NCBI GenBank assembly: GCA_000174895.1
Contig: ACOK01000110.1
Coordinates: 36,940-100,939, forward strand
Reading direction: 5' to 3'
Length of the DNA stretch: 64,000 nt
Origin: Ruminococcus flavefaciens FD-1
Lineage (GTDB): Bacteria > Bacillota > Clostridia > Oscillospirales > Ruminococcaceae
Part shown: in pieces, positions 50,401-59,068 of the stretch
Numbering within the stretch: the stretch's first letter is position 1
Layout: each line of letters begins with the position of its first letter
The notes under the pieces: model-generated
What the model saw: the letters and a program-made list of their open reading frames with translations, nothing else
Told to the model about the DNA's origin: nothing
The model's database searches: none
Program-made: the position numbers and the translations under genes

Positions 50401-53400
50401 AGTGGTCCAACGCATTCATCACTGATACAAACGGTAACAAGATCACTGATAAGATCACTCTTACAGATGGTGCTATCGTTGTTGGTGATACACCTGTAAC
50501 TGAGGACGGCAAGGCTGAGTGGGTAATTCCTACAGTTAATGCTGAACCCGGCGACAAGGTAACAATGAATGTAATCGTTAAGGATTCAGCTGCTGAGGTT
50601 GCTGGTGCACAGTTCAACATCAAGCAGACAGCTCCTATCACATACGGTTCATCAACATCAGGCGATGCATACGCTGCAATCGTTCCAAACGAGACAGAGC
50701 AGTACTATGCATTCGGCGAAGGCATCGGCAAGGGCGTAAAGGCTGCTGAAGGTGCTACAATCATCACTCTTACATTCAATGTTCCTGCTGATTGTGCAGA
50801 CGGAACATATCCTGTAAAGTGGTCCAACGCATTCATTACCGATACAAACGGTAAGAAGATCACAGATAACATCACTCTTACAGATGGTGCTATCATTGTT
50901 GGCAAGGTTACAACAGCTTCTACAGAAGCAAACAACACAACAACTTCAACTACTAAGGTAACAGAAGTAGATACTGATACAACTTTACAATCAACAGTTT
51001 CTTCAACTGAGAGCACAGATGCGACAAATACAACAACCGCTACAACTATTGTAACTTCTCCAAGACCTACAGATATCGTTCTCCCTGAGGGTGGTATTGC
51101 TTGGCAGGCAGGTACAACAGAGGCTAAGCCCGGCGATGTTGTAACAATCGACATCAAGATCGTTGATACTGAAGGCGTTAAGCTTCCTGTAGCCGGCGCT
51201 TCATTCACAGTTGTAAATGAGGGCGATATCCAGGCAACAGACGTATCAAAGGATGAAAACGGTTATAACAGCAGTGTTATCTACAACCCAACAACTCACG
51301 AATTTGCTTTCGCTGAGGGCACAGGTAAGAATGTTGCTTCAGAAGACGGCAAGATCGTAGCTACAATCACATACAAGATCGCTGATAACTGCGCTCCCGG
51401 CGAGTACAAGGTTGATCTTGGCGGCCTCAAGGTATTTGATACCACAGGCAAGGACATCACAAGCTTAGTAGCTCCTTATGATGGACTTATCAAGGTAGTT
51501 GGTGATCCTGTTGATTCAACAACTACAACAACAACAGTAACAGGTTCAGATACACCTGATACTACAACAACAACTACTACAACAGTAACAGGCTCTGATA
51601 CACCTGATACTACAACAACCACAACAGTAACAGGTTCAAACACACCTGATACTACAACAACCACAACAGTAACAGGTTCAGATACACCTGATACTACAAC
51701 AACCACAACAGTAACAGGTTCAAACACACCTGATACTACAACAACTACAACAGTAACAGGTTCAAATACACCTGATACTACAACAACTACAACAGTAACA
51801 GGTTCAAACACACCTGATACTACAACAACTACAACAGTAACAGGTTCAAACACACCTGATCCTGTAACAACTTCAACAACAGCTACAGGCGTTCAGCCGG
51901 GAACATCTACTACAACTTCTGCTAAGGGTTCAGTAAAATGGGTCGGCGAGACAGTTGAGGCTACACCTGGCGAAACTGTAAAGGTTAAGTTCGTTATCGA
52001 AGATGACGGTTCTGGCCTCCCAGTTGCTGGTGCACAGTTCACAATCAAGTCACCTGTAGGCGTTGGTAAGGTAGACGACGGATTCACAAACTTCTACGGA
52101 GCTTCAATAGTTGCTAACCCAACTGAAGGTCAGTACGCATTTGCTAACCCTGTCGGCGCTGGTATCAAGTCTGAAAACGGCAAGACCGTAATCGAGCTTG
52201 AGTACACAATCCCTGCTGATTGCACACCTGGCGAGTATGCAGTTGATATCGATAACCTCAAGGTATTCGATACAAACGGTAATGATATCACAGACCTTGT
52301 AACCGGTAAGGATGGTAAGATCATCGTTAAGACTCCTGATTCAACTACTACAACTACAACTACAGGAACCGGAACAGATGAGACTACAACTACAACAACA
52401 GTAACAGGCTCTGATACACCTGATACTACAACAACTACAACAGTAACAGGTTCAAACACACCTGATACTACAACAACTACAACAGTAACAGGTTCAGATA
52501 CACCTGATACTACAACAACTACAACAGTAACAGGCTCTAATACACCTGATACTACAACAACTACAACAGTAACAGGTTCAAATACACCTGATACTACAAC
52601 AACTACAACAGTAACAGGTTCAAATACACCTGATACTACAACAACCACAACAGTAACAGGTTCAAATACACCTGATACTACAACAACTACAACAGTAACA
52701 GGTTCAAATACACCTGATACTACAACAACTACAACAGTAACAGGTTCAAATACACCTGATACTACAACAACTACAACAGTAACAGGTTCAAACACACCTG
52801 ATACTACAACATCCACAAGCGCTACAACAAGCGATACAGATACTGGCACAACTACTACATCAACCGGTCCTGTAAATCCTGGTACAGAGCCACACTCTAC
52901 TACACCTACTACAGCAACAAATTCCGGTGATAATGTATCTGTATACTACACAATCGAGACTGTTGCAGGTTACTACTTCAGCCACGATACAGGCGTACGT
53001 GGAAACGGTGAGGCAGGCGGCTTTGATAAGAATCAGGTTGTCAAGATCACTAAGTACACTAAGGATAAGAACGGCAACATCATCGCAATCAACGATCTCG
53101 ACCTTGCTAATGTAAACTACAATGGTTATACACCTAACAAGGCATACATCGACAGATTCGGTGATCCGGCTCAGAATCCTACAGATCAGACACTCGCTAA
53201 CTTTGCTGACAACTTCGCATATGATATCCCAGTATATTATGGCGGCGATCAGCTGGTTGACGAAAATGGTCAGCCTCTTACAGTAAAGGCTTACATCGGT
53301 GTTAAGGGCGATACAAACCTCGACTTCATCGTAGACGGTCGTGATGCTACAGCTACACTTACTTACTATGCAAGAGTATCTACAGACAACTACACTGAGG

Positions 53401-53663
53401 CAGATACACCGATCTCACCTGCACCATTCATCACAGGCGCAGATGATCCGCTCGACGATCTGGCTGCATTCCTGTCAGACGTTGACACAAATGAGTGGGA
53501 TAAGGATAACTGGAAGCTCGCAAGAGAAGACAGAATCCTTGACGGCCGTGACGCTACTAACATTCTCACATACTATGCAAGAGCATCAGCAGGAGATGGC
53601 GAGTACGCTGGCTTAGACGCTCAGGAGCTCTGGAATACAGTTGTTCCAAACAGATTCGGTTGA
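47448..53663 (+). CDS. scaB: Major scaffoldin ScaB (nine cohesins of two types, X-module-dockerin)
   Basis: 2071 residues. Signal peptide 1 to about 30. Cohesins 1-4 start near nt 47610, 48155, 48655 and 49155 and resemble the ScaA cohesins (VFDF-NYTAKAGDEV). Cohesins 5-9 start near 49678, 50098, 50512, 51093 and 51930 and form a second type (AEWVIPTVNAKPGEKVTM, then VAGAQFNIKQTAPI). Long TTTTTTVTGSNTPD linkers flank cohesin 9. The C-terminus is an X module (from about 52940: VYYTIETVAGYYFS) and a dockerin (GVKGDTNLDFIVDGRDATAT, then RILDGRDATNILTYYA). Known role: cohesins 5-9 bind the ScaA dockerin, 1-4 the same partners as ScaA cohesins, and the X-dockerin docks on ScaE. Nine cohesins agrees with strain FD-1. 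Confidence 0.97.
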   Translation: MKKLLSAVTSAVMSTSLMTGAFASSVSAAGSYAAAQPNVSMGGVLDVAANKTAGEDVVFDFGKWTANAGETIDVDVFVDTQGKAVSAMDVRFQIDSPLKITAMEKEAPAFNTTAMVNLSNLGLNFKSLSDKGEPLTPINNEPVFMLAVEVPANTPSGDYKIGFGDKCEVHKSNDGSKYSTAAINGVITVKGTNDTPSTTASTSKNTNTSNTTVSSQTPSTPTQTSGTPSAPSKDGEVMFDFQNYTAKAGDEVVVDVLVDTQGKPVSAMDVKFKVDSPLKISEIDKESLAFNTTAMTNMAILGANFKSLDDKGEPLVPKAGAAVFTLYVDVPANTPDGTYYVGFNGKNEVHKSNDGSQYTVGYKNGAITVGNPTTGSGSQPTPTTQTSSKTPTNTTTTAPVANADVVFDFQNYTAKAGDEVTVDVLVDSKNKPISAMDVKFKVDSPLTIEEIDKESLAFNTTVMTNMAILGANFKSLDDKGEPLVPKDGAAVFTLYVNVPANTPDGTYYVGFNGKNEVHKSNDGSQFTVASKNGAITVGTPNEEGSTTPKATTDNPTTTVTTNKPAESGEAVFDFGNYTAKPGDEVAVDVTVDTAGGKVCAMDVVFKIDSPLQIVDIDKESQAFKTTAMTNLAVLGENFKSLDDKGEPLVPTSDPVFTFYVKVPENTEDGVYNVGFGNKHEVVKDNSNAQYKVSTKNGKITVANPQAATTTANQSSTTASATTKATSATSAEVTTTKNVTPATGSAEWVIPTVNAKPGEKVTMDVVVKNSAIEVAGAQFNIKQTAPIAYGSAASGDAYAAIVPNETEQYYAFGEGIGKGIKAADGAKIITLTFNVPADCAKGTYPVKWSNAFITDTNGNKITDKITLTDGAIVVGDTPVVAEGTAEWVIPTVNAKPGEKVTMNVVVKDSAVEVAGAQFNIKQTAPITYGSSTSGDAYAAIVPNETEQYYAFGEGIGKGIKAADGATIITLTFNVPADCTKGTYPVKWSNAFITDTNGNKITDKITLTDGAIVVGDTPVTEDGKAEWVIPTVNAEPGDKVTMNVIVKDSAAEVAGAQFNIKQTAPITYGSSTSGDAYAAIVPNETEQYYAFGEGIGKGVKAAEGATIITLTFNVPADCADGTYPVKWSNAFITDTNGKKITDNITLTDGAIIVGKVTTASTEANNTTTSTTKVTEVDTDTTLQSTVSSTESTDATNTTTATTIVTSPRPTDIVLPEGGIAWQAGTTEAKPGDVVTIDIKIVDTEGVKLPVAGASFTVVNEGDIQATDVSKDENGYNSSVIYNPTTHEFAFAEGTGKNVASEDGKIVATITYKIADNCAPGEYKVDLGGLKVFDTTGKDITSLVAPYDGLIKVVGDPVDSTTTTTTVTGSDTPDTTTTTTTTVTGSDTPDTTTTTTVTGSNTPDTTTTTTVTGSDTPDTTTTTTVTGSNTPDTTTTTTVTGSNTPDTTTTTTVTGSNTPDTTTTTTVTGSNTPDPVTTSTTATGVQPGTSTTTSAKGSVKWVGETVEATPGETVKVKFVIEDDGSGLPVAGAQFTIKSPVGVGKVDDGFTNFYGASIVANPTEGQYAFANPVGAGIKSENGKTVIELEYTIPADCTPGEYAVDIDNLKVFDTNGNDITDLVTGKDGKIIVKTPDSTTTTTTTGTGTDETTTTTTVTGSDTPDTTTTTTVTGSNTPDTTTTTTVTGSDTPDTTTTTTVTGSNTPDTTTTTTVTGSNTPDTTTTTTVTGSNTPDTTTTTTVTGSNTPDTTTTTTVTGSNTPDTTTTTTVTGSNTPDTTTTTTVTGSNTPDTTTSTSATTSDTDTGTTTTSTGPVNPGTEPHSTTPTTATNSGDNVSVYYTIETVAGYYFSHDTGVRGNGEAGGFDKNQVVKITKYTKDKNGNIIAINDLDLANVNYNGYTPNKAYIDRFGDPAQNPTDQTLANFADNFAYDIPVYYGGDQLVDENGQPLTVKAYIGVKGDTNLDFIVDGRDATATLTYYARVSTDNYTEADTPISPAPFITGADDPLDDLAAFLSDVDTNEWDKDNWKLAREDRILDGRDATNILTYYARASAGDGEYAGLDAQELWNTVVPNRFG
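51520..51862 (+). repeat. 42-nt linker repeat array 1 in scaB (8 copies)
   Basis: Eight copies of a unit encoding TTTTTTVTGS(D/N)TPD, one with two extra Thr codons. Between cohesins 8 and 9. Confidence 0.9.
52385..52810 (+). repeat. 42-nt linker repeat array 2 in scaB (10 copies)
   Basis: Ten copies of the same unit between cohesin 9 and the X module. Later copies are almost uniformly the N variant (TGSNTPD), earlier ones mix D and N. Confidence 0.9.
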
Positions 53664-53683
53664 TCCTGAATTGACCGTTCCAT

Positions 53684-53714
53684 AAAAAGCAGGCCGCAAG
53701 GCCTGCTTTTTTGT
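53684..53714 (+). terminator. Terminator after scaB
   Basis: AAAAAGCAGGCC-GCAA-GGCCTGCTTTTTT, about 20 nt after the scaB stop. It separates scaCAB from cttA-scaE. The following 210 nt show nothing recognisable. Confidence 0.93.
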
Positions 53715-53928
53715 GGGAAAAGTTTCTTGTTGACAAGCTGAAAATTATGTGATATATTATTAAATGCAAGGGATAATGATGTAACAAAACGTAATAAATC
53801 GTTGAATTATTACTGAGAGTTCTTTTTTTTGAAAAATCTGTTAGACAATTATGATCGTATTGTGTAAAAAGCACAAAAATACTTGAGATTAATCGTCAAT
53901 AATTTTTGAAAAAAATATACGCTTTTTC

Positions 53929-53957
53929 TTGACTTATCGCCTTTTGTGTGATAAAAT
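53929..53957 (+). promoter_or_regulatory. Promoter of cttA
   Basis: TTGACT (53929-53934), 17-nt spacer, TAAAAT (53952-53957), giving cttA-scaE a transcription start of their own. Confidence 0.75.
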
Positions 53958-54092
53958 GTAGTTATGAATTTCTGGGGGAGGTTTATGTAATCGTATAAAC
54001 AGAACCCGAAATTACGCCCGATATCACATCCGCTGAGTACAATAAGCAAATGTGCGTAAAGGGTAGAAAATATGTTAGAGAGGTATAGAACA

Positions 54093-56504
54093 ATGAAGAA
54101 TTCATTATTCAAGAGAGTTGCTGCAGCAGCTGCTGCTGTACCGCTTGCTCTCACACAGTGCCTGACATTCTCGTCAGTTGCTGCAGAAAATGATGCAGTT
54201 CAGATCGTAGGCAACACTGTACAGGATGGAGCAGCTCAGACTGTTTCACTTGAGTCACTTCTGTACATCCCCGCTAATAAGACTGAATCTACATGGAATG
54301 TTACTGGTTCTGCTGCACTTGCTAAGATGGTTGGCACAAAAGGATCAATCAACAACGCTAAGATTCTTGACCTTGTAAAGTATGTTCCTGCAAACTACAG
54401 AGAGGCTGCTAAGGCTGCTCTCGAAGAGTATGTGCTCGTTAACCCTGTTACATATGAAGTTACAGCAGACAAGAACATCGTATTAAAGGCTACAGTTTCT
54501 CAGCCGAACTTCAACGGCAACTGGGCTAACACACCCGGCAAGGCTCTTTCAGATCTTGCAAAGGCTTACAACGCTCCTGAACTCAATGCAGTTGATTTCT
54601 CATCTGTAAAGGTTGGCGGCGATCTCGTAGTAACAATCAAGACATCTAAGCTTGATGAGGGTACTACAGTTCCTGTAGAAGTTGTATACAAGACTGCTGA
54701 CGGCGATATCTACGCTGGTGATTTCGCTAAGTTCGCAAATGACAAGCTCACAGAACTCGAGAACATCGCTAAGAAGGCTATCGAGAACGACGTAGCTGCT
54801 CAGTACGCTAAGGAAGCTACAGACAAGTTCCTCGCAAAGACAGCTCTTATCAGAGATAAGATCAACAAGGCTGAAAAGGCTCTGGATCAGGCTCTTACAA
54901 AGACAGCTGATTACAAGTCAATCAGCGAGGCAGCAGATGCTGCAAACAAGTTCCTCGCTAAGAAGAACATCAACAAAAAGGTTCCTTCATCAGCTGCTGA
55001 AGTAGCTGCTAAGGAAACAGTTAAGAAGTACTACGATGCAGCTGTTAAGAAAGCTTCTGCTAAGGCTGACATCCAGATCACAGTTGAGCAGCTCGGAGCA
55101 TTCGTTGACAGCCTTACATCAAAGACTCTCACAGACAGCGAAGGCAATGAGTTCGCAACAGCATTCGACATCAACCTCAACAACGGCAAGGCTACACTCG
55201 TTGGTGCATTTGAAGATGCTGAGGCTGCTGACGTTCAGAAGTGGGTTGAGAGCAAGGGCTACGCTTACGTAGGTTCTTACAAGAAGCTCACAGGTACTGT
55301 TGACTTCACAGGCATCAAGACTGCTGATACAGCTTCTGTAGACGTTCAGATCGAGAGAATTCTCGTAACTGAGACAACTACAACTACTACAACTACAACC
55401 GACGACGGTTCTACAACAACTACAACAACCGACGACGGTTCAACAACCACCACAACAACTGACGACGGCTCAACAACAACCACAACTTCTACAACAGACG
55501 ACGGTTCAACAACATCCACAACTTCAACAACCGATGATGGTTCAACAACAAGCACAACATCAACAACCGATGACGGTTCAACAACATCCACAACTTCAAC
55601 AACAGACGACGGTTCAACAACAAGCACAACATCAACAACCGATGACGGTTCAACAACATCCACAACTTCAACAACAGACGACGGTTCAACAACAAGCACA
55701 ACATCAACAACCGATGACGGTTCAACAACATCCACAACTTCAACAACTGGTGACGGTTCAACAACAACTACAACAACTACAACAAACACTGTTACATCAG
55801 CTGTAAAGACACAGTATGTTGAGATCGAATCTGTTGACGGCTTCTACTTCAACACAGAAGACAAGTTCGATACAGCTCAGATCAAGAAGGCTGTTCTCCA
55901 CACAGTTTATAACGAAGGCTACACAGGTGATGACGGCGTGGCTGTAGTTCTCAGAGAATATGAGAGCGAGCCTGTTGATATCACAGCTGAGTTAACATTC
56001 GGTGATGCAACACCTGCTAACACATACAAGGCTGTTGAAAACAAGTTCGATTACGAGATCCCTGTTTACTACAACAACGCTACACTCAAGGATGCTGAGG
56101 GCAACGATGCTACAGTAACTGTTTACATCGGTCTCAAGGGCGATACAGACCTTAACAACATCGTTGACGGTCGTGACGCTACAGCAACACTTACTTACTA
56201 CGCTGCAACATCTACAGACGGCAAGGATGCTACAACAGTTGCACTTTCACCAAGCACACTGGTTGGCGGCAACCCTGAGTCAGTATATGATGACTTCTCT
56301 GCATTCCTTAGCGATGTTAAGGTAGACGCTGGTAAGGAACTCACAAGATTCGCTAAGAAGGCTGAGAGACTTATCGACGGTAGAGATGCTTCAAGCATAC
56401 TCACATTCTACACTAAGTCTTCTGTAGATCAGTACAAGGATATGGCTGCTAACGAGCCAAACAAGCTTTGGGATATCGTTACAGGCGATGCTGAAGAAGA
56501 ATAA
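54093..56504 (+). CDS. cttA: Cellulose-binding cell-surface protein CttA with C-terminal X-dockerin
   Basis: 803 residues from ATG 54093 (GAGAGG upstream); ATG 54072 is an in-frame alternative that adds MLERYRT. Signal peptide 1 to about 30 (RVAAAAAAVPLALTQCLTF). The N-terminal part (about 31-425) contains the two cellulose-binding modules known for CttA, separated by an Ala/Lys-rich, probably helical stretch (about 210-330). Then an 11-unit Thr/Ser/DDGS linker, an X module (about 575-680: YVEIESVDGFYFNTED) and a dockerin (GLKGDTDLNNIVDGRDATAT, then RLIDGRDASSILTFYTK). Known role: binds cellulose and docks on ScaE next to ScaB, fastening the cell to fibre. scaE follows after 91 nt. Confidence 0.95.
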   Translation: MKNSLFKRVAAAAAAVPLALTQCLTFSSVAAENDAVQIVGNTVQDGAAQTVSLESLLYIPANKTESTWNVTGSAALAKMVGTKGSINNAKILDLVKYVPANYREAAKAALEEYVLVNPVTYEVTADKNIVLKATVSQPNFNGNWANTPGKALSDLAKAYNAPELNAVDFSSVKVGGDLVVTIKTSKLDEGTTVPVEVVYKTADGDIYAGDFAKFANDKLTELENIAKKAIENDVAAQYAKEATDKFLAKTALIRDKINKAEKALDQALTKTADYKSISEAADAANKFLAKKNINKKVPSSAAEVAAKETVKKYYDAAVKKASAKADIQITVEQLGAFVDSLTSKTLTDSEGNEFATAFDINLNNGKATLVGAFEDAEAADVQKWVESKGYAYVGSYKKLTGTVDFTGIKTADTASVDVQIERILVTETTTTTTTTTDDGSTTTTTTDDGSTTTTTTDDGSTTTTTSTTDDGSTTSTTSTTDDGSTTSTTSTTDDGSTTSTTSTTDDGSTTSTTSTTDDGSTTSTTSTTDDGSTTSTTSTTDDGSTTSTTSTTGDGSTTTTTTTTNTVTSAVKTQYVEIESVDGFYFNTEDKFDTAQIKKAVLHTVYNEGYTGDDGVAVVLREYESEPVDITAELTFGDATPANTYKAVENKFDYEIPVYYNNATLKDAEGNDATVTVYIGLKGDTDLNNIVDGRDATATLTYYAATSTDGKDATTVALSPSTLVGGNPESVYDDFSAFLSDVKVDAGKELTRFAKKAERLIDGRDASSILTFYTKSSVDQYKDMAANEPNKLWDIVTGDAEEE
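55380..55790 (+). repeat. CttA linker repeat with 72-nt higher-order period
   Basis: Eleven DGS-containing units (ten DDGS, one GDGS). From about 55500 the 36-nt units alternate between two codon versions (ACCGATGATGGTTCAACAAC and ACAGACGACGGTTCAACAAC), so the real duplication unit is 72 nt. Confidence 0.88.
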
Positions 56505-56595
56505 TTAAGTTTATAATCTGCCGTCGGAAACGGCGGCAGAAAACATAAAAATTACAAATCTATAAATTTAAATTATCTGAAAGGAAAATAAAACA

Positions 56596-57588
56596 ATGAA
56601 GAAGAATACTTTAAAGAAAGCTATCTCTGCAGTTGCTGTATCAGCTTTAGCTCTTACAGCTTCAAGTGTTTCCGCTTTCGCACTCACAGACAGAGGAATG
56701 ACTTACGATCTCGATCCTAAGGATGGATCATCTGCTGCTACAAAGCCAGTTCTCGAAGTAACTAAGAAGGTTTTCGACACAGCTGCTGATGCTGCTGGCC
56801 AGACTGTTACAGTTGAATTCAAGGTTAGCGGTGCAGAAGGCAAGTACGCTACAACTGGTTATCACATCTACTGGGATGAGAGACTTGAAGTTGTTGCAAC
56901 CAAGACAGGTGCATACGCTAAGAAGGGCGCAGCTCTTGAAGATTCAAGCTTAGCTAAGGCTGAGAACAACGGTAACGGTGTTTTCGTTGCTTCAGGTGCT
57001 GATGATGATTTTGGTGCTGACGGTGTAATGTGGACTGTTGAACTCAAGGTTCCAGCAGACGCTAAGGCTGGCGATGTATATCCAATCGACGTTGCTTATC
57101 AGTGGGATCCTTCAAAGGGTGACCTTTTCACAGATAACAAGGACTCAGCACAGGGCAAGCTGATGCAGGCTTACTTCTTCACACAGGGTATCAAGTCATC
57201 TTCTAATCCTTCAACAGATGAGTACCTCGTAAAGGCTAACGCTACATATGCTGATGGTTACATTGCAATCAAGGCTGGTGAGCCTGAGACAACAACTACT
57301 ACAACAACTACAACTACAACAACTACTACAACTACAACAACAACTACTACAACAACATCTACATCTTCTACAACTACAACAACTGGTTCAACAACATCTG
57401 CTAACGCTGAGTCAACAACAGGTGCTGCTCAGTCAACTGGTGCTCAGACAACAACAGCTAAGAGCAACAGCAGCGACAACAAGAAGACTGATTCACCTAA
57501 GACTGGTGTAACAGGCGTAGGCGTTGCAGTTGCAGGTCTCGCAGTTGCTGTAGGTACAGCATTTGCTCTCAAGAAGAAGGAAGACTAA
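56596..57588 (+). CDS. scaE: Anchoring scaffoldin ScaE (single cohesin, sortase signal)
   Basis: 330 residues. Signal peptide 1 to about 29. Cohesin about 30-230 (MTYDLDPKDGSSAATKPVLE, GYHIYWDERLEVVATKTGAY, DGVMWTVELKVPADAKAGD), a Thr-rich stalk (about 233-285), sorting motif SPKTG (about residue 300), hydrophobic helix and KKKED. Known role: covalently bound to the wall, its cohesin holds the X-dockerins of ScaB and CttA in an exceptionally strong complex. The domain sequence agrees with my memory of the FD-1 protein. Last gene of the cluster, ended by the terminator at 57625. Confidence 0.97.
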   Translation: MKKNTLKKAISAVAVSALALTASSVSAFALTDRGMTYDLDPKDGSSAATKPVLEVTKKVFDTAADAAGQTVTVEFKVSGAEGKYATTGYHIYWDERLEVVATKTGAYAKKGAALEDSSLAKAENNGNGVFVASGADDDFGADGVMWTVELKVPADAKAGDVYPIDVAYQWDPSKGDLFTDNKDSAQGKLMQAYFFTQGIKSSSNPSTDEYLVKANATYADGYIAIKAGEPETTTTTTTTTTTTTTTTTTTTTTTSTSSTTTTTGSTTSANAESTTGAAQSTGAQTTTAKSNSSDNKKTDSPKTGVTGVGVAVAGLAVAVGTAFALKKKED

Positions 57589-57624
57589 TTTAAGTCAGCA
57601 TTCTTTAAAGAACAATAAATAATA

Positions 57625-57655
57625 AGGGCTCTCCGTAATGGAGAGCCTTTTTTTA
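57625..57655 (+). terminator. Terminator of scaE / end of the sca cluster
   Basis: GGCTCTCC-GTAAT-GGAGAGCC followed by seven T. It abuts the stop of the convergent ttcA-like gene. Confidence 0.93.
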
Positions 57656-58399
57656 GTCTTTTGGCGGCGGAGGAGTGAAGTTGACACCGCCCCAGCTGTC
57701 GATATTTCCACGCCGCATCGCACCGAATATCCTGTCCTTGAAGCCTTTGTCCTTGCGCTCCATTTCCTCCAGAAATTCCTTTGTACGCTGACGATTGGTG
57801 TGTCCGTCAGCAGGACATACCGACTTCACAATGGGAAGCTGATTCCTCAATGCGGCGCTGCGAATGGCTTTTTCGGGTGCAAATACAAGGGGACGTATCA
57901 GGGTTATCTCCTTGCGTGAGAGATAATTGGTAGGCGCAAAACAGCCGATCCTGCCCTCCGTGAAAAGATTCATGATGAAAGTTTCCACAGCGTCGTCGTA
58001 GTTGTGACCGAGAGCGATCTTGTTGCAGCCCAGTTTTTTCGTCTCATTGTGCAGCGCTCCACGTCTCATACGTGCACACAAACTGCATGGGTTCGGCTCT
58101 TTCCGCACATCGAACACTATCTCACCGATCTGAGTTTCCACAACATGATATTCGATGTCATGTTCAGCGCAGAAGTCAGAAATTGCCGAATAATCGCCCT
58201 TTACGCCGCCGAAGCAAGGGTCGAGAGTGAGTCCAGCTATATCATAGTTGATGCCGATAAATCGTCTCAGCAGCGCAAGACCGTACAGCATGACCATACT
58301 GTCCTTGCCTCCCGATACACCGACACAAATTCTGTCGCCATCATGAATGAGGTCAAATTCCTGAATCGCTTTTCGCATATGCCCGAGAATTTTCTGCAT
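57653..58399 (-). CDS. ttcA: TtcA-family tRNA 2-thiolation PP-loop ATPase
   Basis: 248 residues. PP-loop VGVSGGKDSMVMLYGLAL near residue 27, CSLCARMRRGALH near 110 (the CxxC that helps hold the iron-sulfur cluster), IALGHNYDDAVETFIMNLF, and VCPADGHTNRQRTKEFL near 205 with a further Cys. Family role: ATP-dependent thiolation of cytidine 32 in tRNA. Firmicute members of this family may thiolate another position, so the symbol is by family. Ribosome site GGAGGTAATT. Divergent from the DUF2500-like gene. Confidence 0.87.
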   Translation of the reverse strand: MQKILGHMRKAIQEFDLIHDGDRICVGVSGGKDSMVMLYGLALLRRFIGINYDIAGLTLDPCFGGVKGDYSAISDFCAEHDIEYHVVETQIGEIVFDVRKEPNPCSLCARMRRGALHNETKKLGCNKIALGHNYDDAVETFIMNLFTEGRIGCFAPTNYLSRKEITLIRPLVFAPEKAIRSAALRNQLPIVKSVCPADGHTNRQRTKEFLEEMERKDKGFKDRIFGAMRRGNIDSWGGVNFTPPPPKD

Positions 58400-58445
58400 A
58401 ATTACCTCCGCTATAAAATAAATTATATAGAAACATATTCATTAA

Positions 58446-58510
58446 ATTATACCACGTATCCAAGAATTTTGCAATTATATATTGCAAAAAACGCTGAAAT
58501 GTATTATAAT
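58446..58510. promoter_or_regulatory. Back-to-back divergent promoters sharing a TTGCAA palindrome
   Basis: Minus: TTGCAA (58469-58474), 17-nt spacer, TATAAT (58446-58451) for the ttcA-like gene. Plus: TTGCAA (58482-58487), 17-nt spacer, TATAAT (58505-58510) for the DUF2500-like gene. The two -35 boxes form a dyad TTGCAAT-TATAT-ATTGCAA where one protein could affect both directions. Confidence 0.75.
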
Positions 58511-58543
58511 AAACCTATAGAAACAAATGAAAGAGAGATAAAT

Positions 58544-59020
58544 ATGCCTTTTGATTTAAAAACTTTACTTATCGTCAGCGGTATTATGGTCGCTGCAATT
58601 ATTATAATCGGACTTTTCCTCTATCTTTTCTTCCGCAGTGCTTTTTACGGCATCAGGGCTTTTTTCATCACTGATAACGGCAAAGCAGGCGAGCATGAAA
58701 AGATCCTTGAACCTGTTCACGCTGTCAAGCGCCGCAAGCAGAAAAGTGTATCCGAGCCCCTTGTGGAGGTCTGTACGCTTGTCAGGAAGTCCGACGACCG
58801 CCTGAGGATCATCGAAAAAGACGGCACAGAGAAGATAACAGATGCTTATTATGAGCTTATCTTCGACACCCGTAAGCATGAGGAGCTGAGGATAGCTTGT
58901 TCTGCTGAGGTGTACGACAAGATACCTTTTGAGAAGGAGGGCGCTCTGACCTACAGGCGCAACACTCTTGTCAAGTTCAAATACTACGAAAAGAAAAAAG
59001 AGATCATCATTTCTGATTGA
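58544..59020 (+). CDS. DUF2500-like membrane-anchored protein
   Basis: 158 residues from ATG 58544 (AAAGAGAG upstream); a longer open frame begins inside the ttcA region but lacks a ribosome site and precedes the promoter. One membrane helix at about 8-30 (IVSGIMVAAIIIIGLFLYLF), then a cytosolic or surface beta-rich domain (AYYELIFDTRKHEELRIACS, then GALTYRRNTLVKFKYYEKKK), the pattern I associate with DUF2500. Function unknown. Independent promoter; ung follows 48 nt downstream. Confidence 0.7.
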   Translation: MPFDLKTLLIVSGIMVAAIIIIGLFLYLFFRSAFYGIRAFFITDNGKAGEHEKILEPVHAVKRRKQKSVSEPLVEVCTLVRKSDDRLRIIEKDGTEKITDAYYELIFDTRKHEELRIACSAEVYDKIPFEKEGALTYRRNTLVKFKYYEKKKEIIISD

Positions 59021-59068
59021 CATTCGGGCGGCGATGAAGTCGCCCATATTTATTTCGAGGTGAAAACT

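Noticed and set aside
51520..52810. CRISPR-like regular repeats
   Set aside because: Units of 42 nt are contiguous, in frame and encode a linker; there are no unique spacers and no cas genes.
51476..55806. Antisense frames with VTVVVVVV or EPSSVV repeats in scaB and cttA
   Set aside because: Mirror images of the Thr-rich linkers; no start signals.
58004..58543. A longer version of the DUF2500-like protein starting inside the ttcA region
   Set aside because: The extension is antisense to ttcA, precedes the promoter at 58482-58510 and has no ribosome site; ATG 58544 has one.
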